From Papio anubis (taxonomy: Eukaryota > Chordata > Mammalia > Primates > Cercopithecidae), in assembly GCF_008728515.1 (NCBI RefSeq), contig NC_044981.1:94830426-94894425 (forward strand): 64,000 nucleotides of DNA. The letters are read 5' to 3'. Shown here in pieces: positions 47,480 through 60,900 of the stretch. The notes under the pieces were generated by a model, which worked only from the letters and a program-made list of their open reading frames with translations, did not search any database and was not told the origin of the DNA. Numbering within the stretch: position 1 is the stretch's first letter; every line of letters starts with the position of its first letter. The position numbers were made by a program, and so were the translations under genes.

Positions 47480-48500
47480 CTGTGCAGCTTTCTGAACTTG
47501 AGCATCACTTTGATGGAATGAAGTACAATCTTATGCCCTGAGCAATAATTTCTTGTCAGCGATGACCCATTTAATCACTGGAAAATCTAATTGCATTGCT
47601 CCAGAGAGAGAGGTCTTTTTGAGATTCCAGCATTCATTGTAACATTTCTTGTATCAAGAATGTTGAATTGATTGTTCGCATTTACTTTCGGAAAAGGAGA
47701 TAGAGTTGTAATGTCCTTACAAGTTTCTAACCAGTTTTAAAAAGACCAAACAATACTGAAAGGTAAATTAATTGCAAGCATAGGAGGCAAAACATGAATT
47801 AGAAAAATTAATCAAAACACCCTCTCATTTCAATTCCCAATGTGCAAGAGAAAGAAGCAAAGCAAAATACCCACATCTCACATTTAGGTTACAGAAACTA
47901 TTGCCTAATTGTTCAACTAAACACCTAACATTTCTTTACTCTTTGATGTGGATGTTGGTTTCTGTCCTCAGGTTTCCTCACAATTGATTGCTGCTTTTCT
48001 AAGAATGTCATTCTCACAAAACATGAAAAGACAGAAATAATGGAGACCGTTTTCTTTTAGACACCCCTTTTAAGATGAAAGAAAACGGTTCCCATGTACC
48101 TCCAAATCACTTGCTCTCACATGTTTTTTTTTCCCCCCCCAGAATTGTTTCACATTCCTGTTCCTAAACCAGTCAAAAATGAGGGTAAAGGAACTACCAT
48201 GACTGACTTAAGTTAATCAAGATTCACCTCTTGGAGTTTGGAGGGACTTTGCATTCCCTAAAGCACCTGAACACTTTATACACAAACTCAGGGTTCTGCT
48301 AGCAAAAAACGTATGGGGATGATGGTTGTTGGGTTGATATCTTAATATCTTCCATACTTGTGATCAGTCACAATCCCCAGTTTGTTGGTTATCTCTTGTC
48401 TAAATAGTTTACCTTCTCACATTTCTAGACCGCTGATCATAACGAATCAAGGCAGTCTCCCCCACATTTATCTCTGTTCTGTTTAATTTTATTCATTCAG
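47480..48500. promoter_or_regulatory. Candidate distal PRDM13 enhancer (position of the human MCDR1/NCMD variant cluster)
   Basis: Unique AT-rich DNA about 14-15 kb upstream of the PRDM13 ATG, between a CpG-rich block and an old repeat. It holds several homeodomain cores: TTTAATCAC at about 47,570, CTAATTGCATTG at about 47,585, TAAATTAATTGC at about 47,765 and ATTAATCAAA at about 47,805. TAATC-type cores suit OTX/CRX-like retinal factors. In human, single-base changes in a DNase-hypersensitive site roughly 14 kb upstream of PRDM13 cause North Carolina macular dystrophy. Assignment of this block is by distance only, with uncertainty of about 1 kb. Confidence 0.4.
48046..48089. repeat. Perfect 12-bp inverted repeat with 20-nt spacer
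   Basis: ACCGTTTTCTTT at 48046-48057 and AAAGAAAACGGT at 48078-48089 are exact reverse complements. The element sits in otherwise unique DNA upstream of PRDM13. It could be a paired protein site or chance. Confidence 0.8.
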
Positions 48501-48509
48501 AGGAGGTGT

Positions 48510-48955
48510 ATCTATCTATTATCTGTCACTGAATAACTAATTGGTTATTAAAACTTAGTGACATAAAACAACACTTTATTTGTTCACCATTCTGCAATTT
48601 GGGTTGGGCTTACCTGGATGGATCTTTCTCTAGTCTCACCTAGGCTCACTAAAGTGGCTATAATCATTTGATGGGGAGCTGAGGGCTGGACCTCTTGCTC
48701 TGAGGAGTGGTCTTTTAAGAAGACTAGATCAGGCTTCTTCATATGGCAATCAATAGTATATTAAAAGGGGATGATGCAAATGTGCAAGTACTGAAACTTC
48801 TGTTTGTGTCATGTTTGCTGATGTCCCATTGACCAGAGCGAGTCATATGGCAAAGCCTAGGATCATTGTGAAAGGAGATTATACAAGAGCATGAATACCA
48901 GGAGGTTTGATTCACTGGGGATGATTATGTAACAGTTTACTACAGGAAATTAACC
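48510..48955. mobile_element. Old degenerate LTR-like interspersed repeat, family not assigned
   Basis: TAAAACTTAGTGACATAAAA, TCTCACCTAGGCTCACT, CTTCTTCATATGGCAATC and CCATTGACCAGAGCGAGTC follow the order of a common old LTR-type repeat. It borders the candidate PRDM13 enhancer on its right. Confidence 0.5.
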
Positions 48956-50154
48956 CCTGAAGACAGAAAAAACAGTCACTGGAAAAATTACGTGGAAATC
49001 AAAGGAGTCATTCTTATTGGCAATATTACACAACTTCTCTAAGCTGTGACTGAGTGAAATGTAAAAATGAGAGAATGAGAGTATCAATTCTACAGAATAA
49101 AACTTTTGCTATGCGTGATTTGTTATATATTTTAAAAATTAAAAATAAGTAATTAAAAACTGAATTCATGCATGCTATGAGGGCAACAGAATTAGATAAA
49201 GGATAAAGATGAAGCATCTTTCTAGATATTTTTCATATTCAGATGCAACCAAGTCCTGTCCTGACTTATTCTCTGTCAATTGGTTTTATTTTACCCAACA
49301 TCATTGGGTTATAAAAAACAAAGTTAAGTTGTTGTTAAAACAAGAACCAGAAAATTGCCTTCAACTTGTCAACTTCATTAATTACTTGGCAACATATTCT
49401 AAAAAACATTTCCTTTCCTTTCTGGTCTAATGATGAAAGAATAAGTAGCTTCTGGTTGCTGCTCTGTATCAAGTTCCTCTTTTTGAGGCAAGTAGGCACT
49501 GAAATGTCTGTCATGTTATCACAGAAGAGAAAGACTTTTGCTGAATTATATTTTTTCTTATAAAGTATTTAATCCAGATGCTGTCCTGCAGAATCCACCC
49601 CTCCCCATATTTTCAGTTATACTAATCAGCAAATCATTCCATCTTTATCTGTTGCTCAAGTATAGAAACTTCTTTCTGATAGCTTCTCACTTCTTCCTTT
49701 TACTTTTTTTCTCTCCTACCCCTTTATCATTTATTTCTCTCTACTGAATTCTCTTATTATTTCTTTATATCAAATCATCTCAACCCTCACATGACTCAAG
49801 ATGAATCAGCTTAAATTTTTTTTAAGTCCTCTGCATCACCATCAGTGATAAAATGAAGAACCATATAATGATAGCCTTTGGTTTGATCTTGGAAACATGT
49901 ATGGGTATCTCTTTCATTTTTAGTGACATGAACCTACTTCTTCTCCCTGCACTTGAAATATTTTTGCATTTGTTACTTTTCCCTTAGAAGCCTAAAATAC
50001 ATCACACAGCTGATTTAAGATTAGGAATGAATAAATTTATCAATTCTGAAGAAGATAGATGCTATATGAATAGTTTAATATCCTTCATTAAACATCTACT
50101 AAAATATAATTAAATGTTGGGGTTGACAATATACAGAATTCAGACCACAGACCA
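48956..50154. other. Intergenic AT-rich unique DNA upstream of PRDM13
   Basis: No repeat family or gene recognised. Short frames only. Could hold distal regulatory DNA. Confidence 0.5.
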
Positions 50155-50553
50155 TGCTATTGGTTTGACTGTGTTCCCCAAACTTCATGGATTGGGAAGT
50201 TAACTCCCAATACAATAGTTCTGGGAGATGGGGCCTGATAAGAGGTGATTAGGTCACAAGGGCTCTGTTCTCATAAATGGATTAACGTTGTTATCATTAT
50301 CCTGAGAGTGGCTTAGTTATTGGGGGAAAGGTCTTGTTATAAAAGTGAGTTCTGCCCCCTCTGTCTCTCTTGCTCTCTTGAGAGCACTTTCTTGTCCTTC
50401 CACTTTCTTAACAACTAGAAGGTCTTTGCCAGATGCCAGTGCCATGCTCTTGGACTTTCCAGCCTCCAGAACAGTAAGAAATAAATTTATTTTCTTTGTA
50501 AATTACTCAGTCTGTGGTATTCTGTTATAGCAACACAAAATGAATCAAGACAG
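50155..50553 (+). mobile_element. MaLR-type LTR (sense), complete
   Basis: Contains GGAGATGGGGCCTGATAAG, GAGGTGATTAGGTCAC and TTTCCAGCCTCCAGAACAGT, and ends near TTACTCAGTCTGTGGTATTC. ERVL-MaLR family; subfamily not assigned. Confidence 0.7.
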
Positions 50554-51830
50554 ACTACAAATTCGTAAATGCACAGCAATGATGTCCTGGATTCAAAGGA
50601 TGTCTTATTTTTCAACACTAAATAGCAATTTTTGGAAGAATGTTCCTATGTTAATGACTTAAACATTTTTTATTCTCCAAATATTTTTGGTAAAATAAAA
50701 TCAATAGTATCTCATTTTAAAAGGTATATTTATATATAAGCCTCTTAAATATAAAAATGAATACAAATTATAAGGAAATCTAAAAAGTTAATTCATTGAT
50801 AACACACACAAAGCCAAAGCCCAAAAGGAAACAAACCAGTATCTTCCATATATTAGTAGTACCACTTCGGGATTGCTATCAGCCTTAAGTAAAAGAACTT
50901 TCTCCCTTCCCCTGCCAAGTAGTGGTTTAGACACCAGGGTTTATTTTCACCTAAAAGAAGTCCAGCCATACGTAATCCAGGGTTGGTGTGCTTGTTCCAT
51001 TAAGTCATCTGGGATCCTACTTCCTTCTGTCTTTCTGTTTGGCCATCCTCAGTACATGGCTTCTATACACAGGATCATATCATGGACCAAGATGGCTTCT
51101 GTAGCCCCAGCCATCATGTCTGCATTTCAAGCATGAGGAAAGTCAAAAGGGGGCTGATATGTCTCCTTAGTCTTAAAAGATACCTCTTTTTACATCATAT
51201 TGACCAGGACTTACATAGCCACAAAGAGGCTGGGACACACAGTCTTTGTTCTAGACAGCAATGCAACTAGCAGTAACATAATACAATCAGGGTTCTATTA
51301 AAAGATGGGAAAAATGAATACTTGGGAAGCTAATAGAAGACTTTGTTACAGCGACTAAGGCAGTGTAGTGAAGTTGTATCAAGCTTATGAAGACGTTTTA
51401 ACTATGACTGGGAATGGCTCCATCCTTTCCCTATTTATAAATCAGATGCTCATTTTCTCAGCTTTCTTATTGCATATAGGACATAGCACTATGGCTTAGG
51501 TTCTAAGTCAGAAACTACCACCCGAGACTTTGATTTGGAAATAAGTAATGTGAAAAAGCAAACGCCTGTGTGGAATCCCTTTTTGTGAGGTCAGCAGCAG
51601 AGTATCAAACTTCTTGAGGCAGTAGGGGCAGAGAGCCATTCTCAGAGACAGTCGGGTCTGTGTCCTGTGCCTTGGCTGTGGTGTCTCCAGTCGAGCCATC
51701 TTATGGTTTAATTTGGGTTTTATTGGGGAAGTAGCCTTGAAGCCAGTATTTCTTACATTTGGATAGAATCAGAACCACCTCTTATCCCTTTCTGCTTCAA
51801 CCCTTCACAGAGTTTTTGGTGTTTGTTCTT
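50554..51830. other. Intergenic unique DNA between two MaLR LTRs
   Basis: No gene recognised. Parts near 50,870-51,280 may be old repeat remnants but could not be assigned. Confidence 0.5.
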
Positions 51831-52235
51831 GTATCAGTTTGCTAGAGTTGCCCTAACAAAGTACCAAAAAGCAGGGTGGCTTAGATAACAAAAATTTATT
51901 GTCTCACAGTTCTGGAGGCCAGAAGTTCAAAATCAAGGTTTTGATAAGATTGGTGTCTTCTGAGGGCTGTGAAGGAAAGATCTATTCCAGGCCTCTCTCT
52001 TTGCTTATAGGTGACTGTCTTCATGTTCGCATGACATTCTTCCTATATGCATGTCTGAATCCAAATGCCTCTTCTTATGAGGACACCAGTTATATTAGAT
52101 TAGGAGTCACCCTAATAAATTCATTTTAATTTGGTTATCTTTTTAAGAACCCTATCTCCAAATAAGGTCACATTCTGAGTGAGGTACTGGTGGGTAGGAC
52201 TTCAACATGTGAATTTTGGGAGGAGAAAGTTCCAC
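51831..52235 (-). mobile_element. MLT1A-type MaLR LTR (antisense), complete
   Basis: Reads GTATCAGTTTGCTAGAGTTG at the left end, CACAGTTCTGGAGGCCAGAA inside, and AAATAAGGTCACATTCTGAG with ACTTCAACATGTGAATTTTG at the right, which is the reverse strand of an MLT1A LTR. Confidence 0.85.
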
Positions 52236-52809
52236 ATTACCTCAGAACACTCACTGATCCAGACATGTCTTAGGATATTAAGTTAGGAGCACAGTATCCC
52301 CAAACCGAGGGATAATACTGAAGACTCTTCTCCTCCATGCTATCTTCCAAACATGACTTTGAGGCTCAAAGGTCAAGGATGAATGTGGAATAACTTCACG
52401 GATTTTTTTTTTTTTTTTTTTTAACAAGGAAGGTATTTGCACAAATGAAATGAATTCAGGCCATTTATAATTGACTTAAGTGCAGACCACATTTGGTGGT
52501 TCCTATCCCAACTGAGAAGAGTAGAAAGAGTTTTATTCAATGCCACAGAAGTACCTTTTTTTCAAAATTGTGAAGGCTGTGGATTTCTTAGGTCTAGCAA
52601 GGTACCACTGTAGCTTTGAAGATTCCAGGCAGCTCTTTAGATTGTACACCCTGCAACTCAGCACATTCTCTCTAGCCCATCCCTGGTATAGCTTCTTAAA
52701 AGATCATAGAAGCAGAGAACCTGTTTTTGCTTTTTTTACCGCTCAGATTTGAGAGCATGTACACATACCCACTGACTGTCTCACATCTCTTCTCCCCTAC
52801 TGGACTTTT

Positions 52810-53330
52810 AAAAAAAATCTTATTTTTGAATAACATTTTATTTTGAAAACTTCCAACACATACAAAAATAGACAGAATATTGTAACGAATGCCCATGTAC
52901 TTATCACTCACTCAATTGGATAATTATCAACTTGTGGCCAATTTTGTTTCATCTATACCCAGTGGTTCTCAACGGAGAGTAATTTTCTCCTTCAGGGACA
53001 TTTGTCAATGTCTTGCACCACAATGGGGGAGGGATATTCCTGGCACCTAGTGGGTAGAGACAAGGATGCTGCTAAATATCATACAATGACAGGACAGCCC
53101 CTACAACAAAGTTCAAAATGTCATTAGTGCTTAGGTTGAAAAATCCTGATCTATACCTCTACTCATTGCCCTCTCACCTTAGAATTATGTGAAGCAAATC
53201 CCAGACATCATATTTCTTCTGTGAATATTTCAGTATGTATCTGAAAAATAAGGATTTAAAAAACATAACCATACTAAAATTATTTCATTTAAAATTAACA
53301 TTAATTCCTAATACCATGGAATATCTAGTC
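52810..53330 (-). mobile_element. Ancient L1M fragment, split by a MER5A insertion
   Basis: Flanks at 52,830-52,962 (AATGCCCATGTACTTATCAC) and 53,152-53,330 (AAATCCCAGACATCATAT) belong together as one old L1 3' segment. The MER5A between them is bordered by repeats of TCTATA, its likely target duplication. Confidence 0.6.
52963..53151 (+). mobile_element. MER5A (hAT-Charlie) inserted in an old L1
   Basis: CAGTGGTTCTCAACGGAG at the left end, GGATGCTGCTAAATATC, ACAGGACAGCCCCTACAAC and TTAGGTTGAAAAATCCTG at the right end. TCTATA flanks both sides as remnants of an 8-bp target duplication. Confidence 0.8.
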
Positions 53331-53331
53331 A

Positions 53332-54129
53332 GTGTTGTAGAGATATCAAGGAGGAATGTGCAATGGCCTAGTCTCAAAAACCACACACCATCACTTCTGC
53401 CATATTCTCTTTGTTACAAGCAAGTGATTAAATTTTGCCCACACTCAAGGTTCCGCTTTTTGAGGTGTGAATTGTTAAATAATCTGTGGACATATTTTTA
53501 AACCACCACACTCTTTAAATCTCTTTAAATGTGTTGGTCTCCCCTCCCTCTCCCTTTCACCTTGCAACTTACTTGTTAAAAATAAAAATGAGTTGTCCAG
53601 TAGAGGGTCCCACAATCTGTTTTTGTTTTATTTTTTTTTTTGCTGATCAAGTCCCACTGATTTGTTTGTCATGTTCATCTGTTCTCTCTATTTCCTATTA
53701 TGAGAACAATCAGATTCAGGTTTGATTTCGTTTATTTGCTTGCTTGCTTGTTTTGGCAAGATTGTTTCACAGGCGGTGTTGCCTTCTTCCATTCAGAGGC
53801 ACATAATATGTAGTTGTCTTGCTTTTTGTGCTGCTAGCCGTCACTGATGATCATTGCCTGGATTCATTATTTCACTAAGGGTTCCAAAACAATAATACTT
53901 GAATTCCCAAACTCTTTATTCATTTATGAGATAGAATACATCTATAAAGAGAGGCTTTCCTTCATCAATTATTTGTTGCCCTGAGCTATGCATGACTGTA
54001 TCTTATGTGACTGACCAAGTAGCCTCTGGCGCCAGAAGTCCTGCTCCATTTAATTTATCATATACAATTCCTAGCCTAACAGTACAAATACATTATCATA
54101 GGGCTTGGTAAATGGTGGGCATAGTATCA
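53332..54129. other. Intergenic unique DNA upstream of PRDM13
   Basis: Nothing recognised apart from repeats at its edges. It lies about 8.5-9 kb upstream of the PRDM13 ATG, near where a second set of human macular-dystrophy variants is reported; this placement is approximate. Confidence 0.4.
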
Positions 54130-54345
54130 TTATAAGAATATTATTAAGTAACATTTCTGAGTATGTCCTACATCTTCAGTGCTCTGTTGAGCACTTGAGA
54201 AGTAGGTCTTTTTTATTACTCATATTTTACAGATAAGGAAACTGGAGAATAGAAAGGTTACCCTTGCTCAAGTTCACGTGGCTAAGTGTCAGAAGAAGGA
54301 TTTGAATCTAGGGACTCTGACTGCAGAGCCCACTCTCTCAACTAC
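54130..54345 (-). mobile_element. MIR SINE (antisense)
   Basis: TTTACAGATAAGGAAACTGG, GGATTTGAATCTAGGGACTC and GCAGAGCCCACTCTC are antisense MIR. Confidence 0.8.
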
Positions 54346-54439
54346 TTGGATGTCCCATGGTAACTTAATCATTTGCATAGAGAAGAACAGATATGTGACA
54401 TCAATTAAGCCCCTTAACGCAGTGAGGTCAAGTGTAAAT

Positions 54440-54625
54440 GGCCTGGATTTTAAACCCAGAATGATGTGAGAGGAATTCTGTCTCCATTATTTACTGTATG
54501 ACCCCAATAAGCTCTCAACCTCTTTGAAATTTTCTCATTGGTAAAAGATAGATAAAAAATTCTACCTCATAGTGTTGTTATGATCATTCAACCTAATAGC
54601 CTGTTATGTGTTGGGCATTTAAAAA
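54440..54625 (+). mobile_element. MIR SINE (sense)
   Basis: ATTTACTGTATGACCCCAAT, CTACCTCATAGTGTTGTTAT and GCCTGTTATGTGTTGGGCA mark a degenerate MIR directly after an opposite-strand MIR. Confidence 0.65.
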
Positions 54626-54644
54626 GTTATAAAAAATGTGTGTG

Positions 54645-55865
<1,221 letters not shown>

Positions 55866-56777
55866 AATATCTTCGTGTGTATGTACATAAAATTTACCTT
55901 TTGTAACCTTACCAAAATTTTAGATGGTGATTATTTATGTGTTGGAAAGGTTATCTGAATGTTTATCCTACCATAAAATGAAGGATATATAAAATTCAAC
56001 TATACTTTCAAGAAATTGAAATGTATCCTCATTTGCTCACGCATATAAATAACATGAGTATGGATAACATGAGTGATAGCGTTGCATCAGACACATAATT
56101 AGTGGTGACAGTAGAAGAACACACAGATCCTACTAGTGAACTTTCTAATTGCTCTTTGAAGATGCTGGTTATGAACATAAATTTGGCTCTTAGTTGTGAC
56201 AGAAGCAGAAAATTTTTATTGTTTGTTTATTTTGTTATTGTGGTGATCACTGGATCAACTTCAACTGCTCACAGGTTCTCCCAGGGACAACCAAGGTATC
56301 TGCCAGGCCAGCTTCCTCTGATAATGCACTACTTTCCAAAAAGTTTAAAACTAGATTTGGGGGTAAAGGAAAATCCTGTGCCTCCTGAACACAGATTCAC
56401 AAGTTCTTTCTTTATGAGGTGGGCTAGCCTGGGGGAGAAAGAAGGTTTTAGGAATTGAAGGAGAAAGAAAATATTCCACTCATGGCTTGACATGGTTGTG
56501 GGGTGGGGGGAGCTTGTCACTCTGTCACATGGTCATCCCCTTTATCCAGAATCTCCTTTGTAGTTGGAGAACACAGCTTCTCACCATGGCTAAGCCTATG
56601 GTTAGCAGGTGTTTCTAGAGTGAGTTTGGGAGACTAATTTTGCATAGGAATTTATTATAAAAATTGCTGGTTGTCATCTCTTTTTCATATTTCCACATTA
56701 CCATCCTTTTATTTCGTTCCTCTTTTCCCCTTGCCCTCATACAGATTTAAAAAATGTAATATCAAGAATAACTTATT
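55866..56777. other. Intergenic unique DNA
   Basis: No repeat or gene recognised with confidence. A 118-codon open frame at 56102-56458 has no family resemblance and is probably chance. Confidence 0.5.
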
Positions 56778-56902
56778 AAAAATTTTTTTGTAGACACAGG
56801 GTCTCATTATGTTACCCAGGCTGGTCTCAAACTCTCAAGCAATACCCCAGCCTCAGCCTCCTAAAGTGTTGGGTTTATAGGTGAGAACCACCACATCCAG
56901 CA
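56778..56902 (-). mobile_element. Alu monomer
   Basis: Antisense arm (GGGTCTCATTATGTTACCCA through ACCACCACATCCAGC). AAGAATAACTT flanks both sides. Confidence 0.83.
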
Positions 56903-57050
56903 AGAATAACTTTTAATTGGAAATATACTCTTATGGTACCAAATCCAAAATGATACCAAAAGTAGTATAGTGAGAAGTCTCTCTCCTATCCTGAGCTCAG
57001 ACAACCAGAGTCTCTCACTTTTCCTGGGAATCAATGTTTGCAGATGAATT

Positions 57051-57051
<1 letters not shown>

Positions 57052-57101
<50 letters not shown>

Positions 57102-57114
57102 AAAGAAAGAAAAT
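57052..57114. repeat. (GAAA)n microsatellite
   Basis: About 13 uninterrupted AAAG units, then a slightly disturbed end. Likely polymorphic. Confidence 0.95.
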
Positions 57115-57280
57115 CCAGAAAAGAAGTATCTGCTTTCCCCCTCATTCTTTTGTTCAGTGTTCATCTGTCCTTTCTGGCTTCTCTGCTCCTCAAGGGCTAA
57201 AAGAGGCTGTCACTTCTCTTTGCTTAGACAACTGTCTGAGCCTCAGTTCCATGTTGATTTTCAGGTTTTAAAAGGCCTTG

Positions 57281-57563
57281 TGGGCTGAGCACCATGGTTT
57301 ACGCCTGTAATCCTAGCACTTTGGAATGCTGACTTGAGCCCAGAAGTTCCATACCAGCCTGGTTGGAATCTCCAAAACATAAATAATAATAAAAAAATAG
57401 CCAAGTGTCATGGCTCACACCTGTAGCCTCAGCTACTCTGGAAGCTGAGATGGGAAGATCGCTTCAGCGCAAGTGATCAAGGCTGCAGTGAACCATGATG
57501 GACCACTGAGCCATGTAAGCCATGATTACTCCACTGCCCTCCAGCTTGGGTGACAGAGCAGGA
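57281..57563 (+). mobile_element. AluJ-like, strongly diverged
   Basis: Sense dimer (GCACCATGGTTTACGCCTGT, CCTGTAGCCTCAGCTACTC, CTTGGGTGACAGAGCAG) with many changes, an ATAATAATA linker and an internal partial repeat near 57,500. Confidence 0.88.
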
Positions 57564-57927
57564 AGTTGGGGGAAGCTTTGTCAATTCAGCTCAGAAACCT
57601 ATCAGCTACTTCCAGGTGGAGATTTACCACACTATATATCTACACACAGCCTTAATTATATAAATACATATTATGATCGTGTTTAACATAGCATGTGTAT
57701 AGTTTACACACACATTCATATGTCAAAATACTTTCATTGATTTATTTGGGTGTGAAGTCTTCAACATACAAAAAAAGAGAGATATTTTTGTTTCTTTTGT
57801 GACTTTTCCCCTCTCTAATTCGAGTACCAAATTGTTCTTATTATTGCTCCAAGAGAGGGTATGTTATTTAGGGTGGGTGTGGGAGGGTAGAGATAAAAAG
57901 AAATGTATCCCGGCTCTTCAAGGAAAA

Positions 57928-57966
57928 GAAAAAAAAAAAAAAAAAAAAGAAGAAGAAGAAAAGGGG
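57928..57966. repeat. A-run and GAA repeat
   Basis: An A-run of about 20 followed by AAG units, without a recognisable retroelement upstream. Confidence 0.85.
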
Positions 57967-57999
57967 GAAACACCGTCTGGGAATCTCCAGAACATCTTT

Positions 58000-60900
58000 A
58001 TTTCGCCTTTTAACTCTCCGCCTTTCTGATTAAAGAGTTCAGACCTGCTCCCCCGCCCGCGTTCAATTATTCCCCAGCATCTTTTCTCAGAAGCTGTCAC
58101 CACCACTTGCGGAACCGCAGCCCCATCGTGAGCCATTAGCCCAGTTGTTTCCCTTTTCGCTTTTCTTTCCTCAGTTTCTCCGAGAAATCTCTATAAATCT
58201 CCCCTGGAGGAGGAGCGTCCGAGCGGGTGGAAGTCTGAACACAATGCAACCTGAGAATTTCTGTCACTCTCTGCATATGCTCCTAAGTGCTTTAATCCCA
58301 ATTAGGGGCGGCTGACACACGGTCCTATTCATTCCCATCAGCTCTTGAATACATTTGCCTAGAAATGAACTTCACAAATAGAGGCGCTCCTAAATGTGCC
58401 CAACAGCAAGGAAAATCGAATTGAGTGCGGGCTCATTCGGCAGCGGCCGGCAGAGAAGCGCTGAATGTGGAGGTGCCCCGAGACATTGCAATTCAGCAAC
58501 ACGCTCGCTGACTTTTCTTTGCACCATGTCAACCGAAAGAACCAAGAAATAAGTTGGAGAACTCCGGTTAAAAGGCAACTTGAGAGGGATTCTGAATACT
58601 TTTATTGAGCCGTTTCCAACGGAGGACTTAAAAAACAACAAAAAAGGCACCACAAAACCCACCAGCGGCGTCCGGGCTGCGTCCTGGCTGCCACTTTGGA
58701 GACTCCCGGCCGCCGCGCATCCACCGGCCACGCAATTAAGGGGAAAATGGCCTCATCGCCGGCGTGTCATCTGGTGGCGTTCCCAGAGCCCATCGCCGCC
58801 GCCCTATTCAGACCCGGCCTTAATGTCCCACCCGCGCCTCGGGGGCCGCGCAGCTGGTCCGAGCTGACCCGCCCGCCCGGCCCGCGCGGACACCCTCGGG
58901 GGGTGCAGCCTAGGCCACCTCCGGCCAACATTCGGCTACTGAAAGCGGGGCTTGCAGGCCTCTCTCTGCTTTCCCCAACCTCCTTCTTCTCGGGTCGCTG
59001 ACCCCGAGCGGCTCTCTGCATCCCCGGGTTCCGGACTCCTCCGGGCCCAGTTTCGGGATTCCGCGCCGACCTGGGAGGGAGGGGTGTTTGGTGAGTCACC
59101 AGCACCAGGGTCTCCAAGACTCAGCCCTCCCCACCCCCGCCACCCCTCAGGACAGCTCACTCGGTCCCCGTGGGGACCTGAAACTCAAAGCCTTTGAGCA
59201 ACGGTGACGAGCAGCGCAGGAGAAGTGTGGTCTGAAAGAAGCCACTCGTCTCAGCGCCAAAGTCTTAAGGCGCTCCTTTCCTCTAGGCGGAGTCCAGTCA
59301 GGTCACACGTGCTCGGCGCCGGCCGCATTCCCAGCTCTTCGCTCATTCGCGACTATGCACCGGGCGGGGCCGTCCGCTATCACTGCCGGGTCCGAAAGCC
59401 GCGCGCGGGTGGGACTTAGCTCTCCCCAGCCTGCCCCTCGGAGGGCCGGCGGCTGCTGGTGAGCATTCCAGCCTTGTTATGGCAACCTGTTACTGGAGCG
59501 GGAGCCTTGCCCGAGCGGTTCCACAGTGGGCAGGGAGCAGGACCGCCCCTAAACCGCCTTTCCCCGCACCTCGGTGTAGGAGAGATTTCGCTTTAACGGG
59601 GCCTCTGGACGCCCATTTCAAGTTGATAAAAAAAAAAAAAAAAGCCGAGTGGAATGTTTTGATTGAGTCTCAACATTGTCTTTGAATAAGGCTGAGACCA
59701 TGTAATTAATGTGTCTTTTTAATAAGGGACAATACGGCCGTTCAAGCTATTTAATTTCATTTAATTTTCCATCCCATTTGCTGCACAGCCCGCTTTTACT
59801 TTTAACACCCAGCCTTTCACGGCCCATCTTGCTCCACTGGGCACATTAGATTGGTTTCACCCTTGCTTTTTAGGGGAGGAAAAATAAAAGAAAATGTGTT
59901 CCTTTTCTCCTTTGTGGACAATTTATTTCACTTGGGGAACTTCAACTCTGAGCCACAGGACAGAATAAAACTCGGCGAGCTGGTGTGAATGCCTCTGGCG
60001 CAGTCTCTTTCTTCTCTCGGGGCTGGGAACCAGTCACAATTGGCTATATTAATAAATAACTTTCCTCACAGTCGGCCTTTACATGGTCCTATTGATAAAA
60101 TTGTTCGCGTGTCGTTCACGCTTTTTCACTCATTAAGGAGGGCCGGGGAGGCGCCCCGAACCCAGGCCCAGCGCTCGCCCCTTCCCGTTTGCAGTGCTGG
60201 TAATTTAAACTGGGTGTCATCCCGGAGTCGCCAGGCCAGAGGTTAGAGGGACATGTTCATGGCTTAAATTTATTGCCCTGACTCTTCGGAGAGGCTTCCT
60301 CTCCTCCTTCCCTCCCCCACCCCCGGCTTTTGCCATTCATGGGCCGCTGGATCAAAGGCTCCCTCTTCTCCGTCGAGGGCAGTCTTCGCAGCCCTCAGAG
60401 GCGCAATTGGAGGCTTCCGAGGAAAAATCAGTGGCAGCTCCCTCAGAAAGTGACCTGGGCATAGTGTGGCTGCACGGTCCCAGAGGCCACAGTGTGTGGC
60501 CCTCCAGACTTTCCAAGCGACTCCTCTCTGCCTCAGCAGCCATGTATACACAGGCCCTGGAGTTGGCCCGAGGCCAGCCATCCGTGTGTCCTCTCAGGGT
60601 CTGACGTGAGACGTTAGACTTGAAACCTTTGGCCTGACCTGGATTCTCCCATTAGGCAAACAACCAGTTTTGGAGCTTCCAGAATGCACTCACTCTACAG
60701 ATTGTTGTTACAAATGAAAGTGAACCGCGGAGAGGGAGCAAAGGGTCTGTTTGTATCCATCATTCCCATTTTACAAACTAGGAGGCCGAACCTCCGAAGC
60801 AATCCACTAAAGGTTCCCCGAGTCTTGAGTGGGAGAGCACAGAATGTATGATCCTGAGTGTCCTGGACCTGCCCAGTGTAGCGAACATAGGTTTCGACTG

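Noticed and set aside
58143..58155. CAGTTG next to TTTCCC as a PTF1A/RBPJ composite site upstream of PRDM13
   Set aside because: The E-box and TTTCCC abut directly, whereas known PTF1 sites have about one or two helical turns between the half-site centres.
58767..58781. Second CTCF-like motif (CATCTGGTGGCG)
   Set aside because: Several core positions differ from consensus, so it is much weaker than the one at 46,718.
58390..59197. Overlapping open frames on both strands upstream of PRDM13
   Set aside because: GC-driven, mutually overlapping, Pro/Arg/Ala-rich, no start-context or family evidence.
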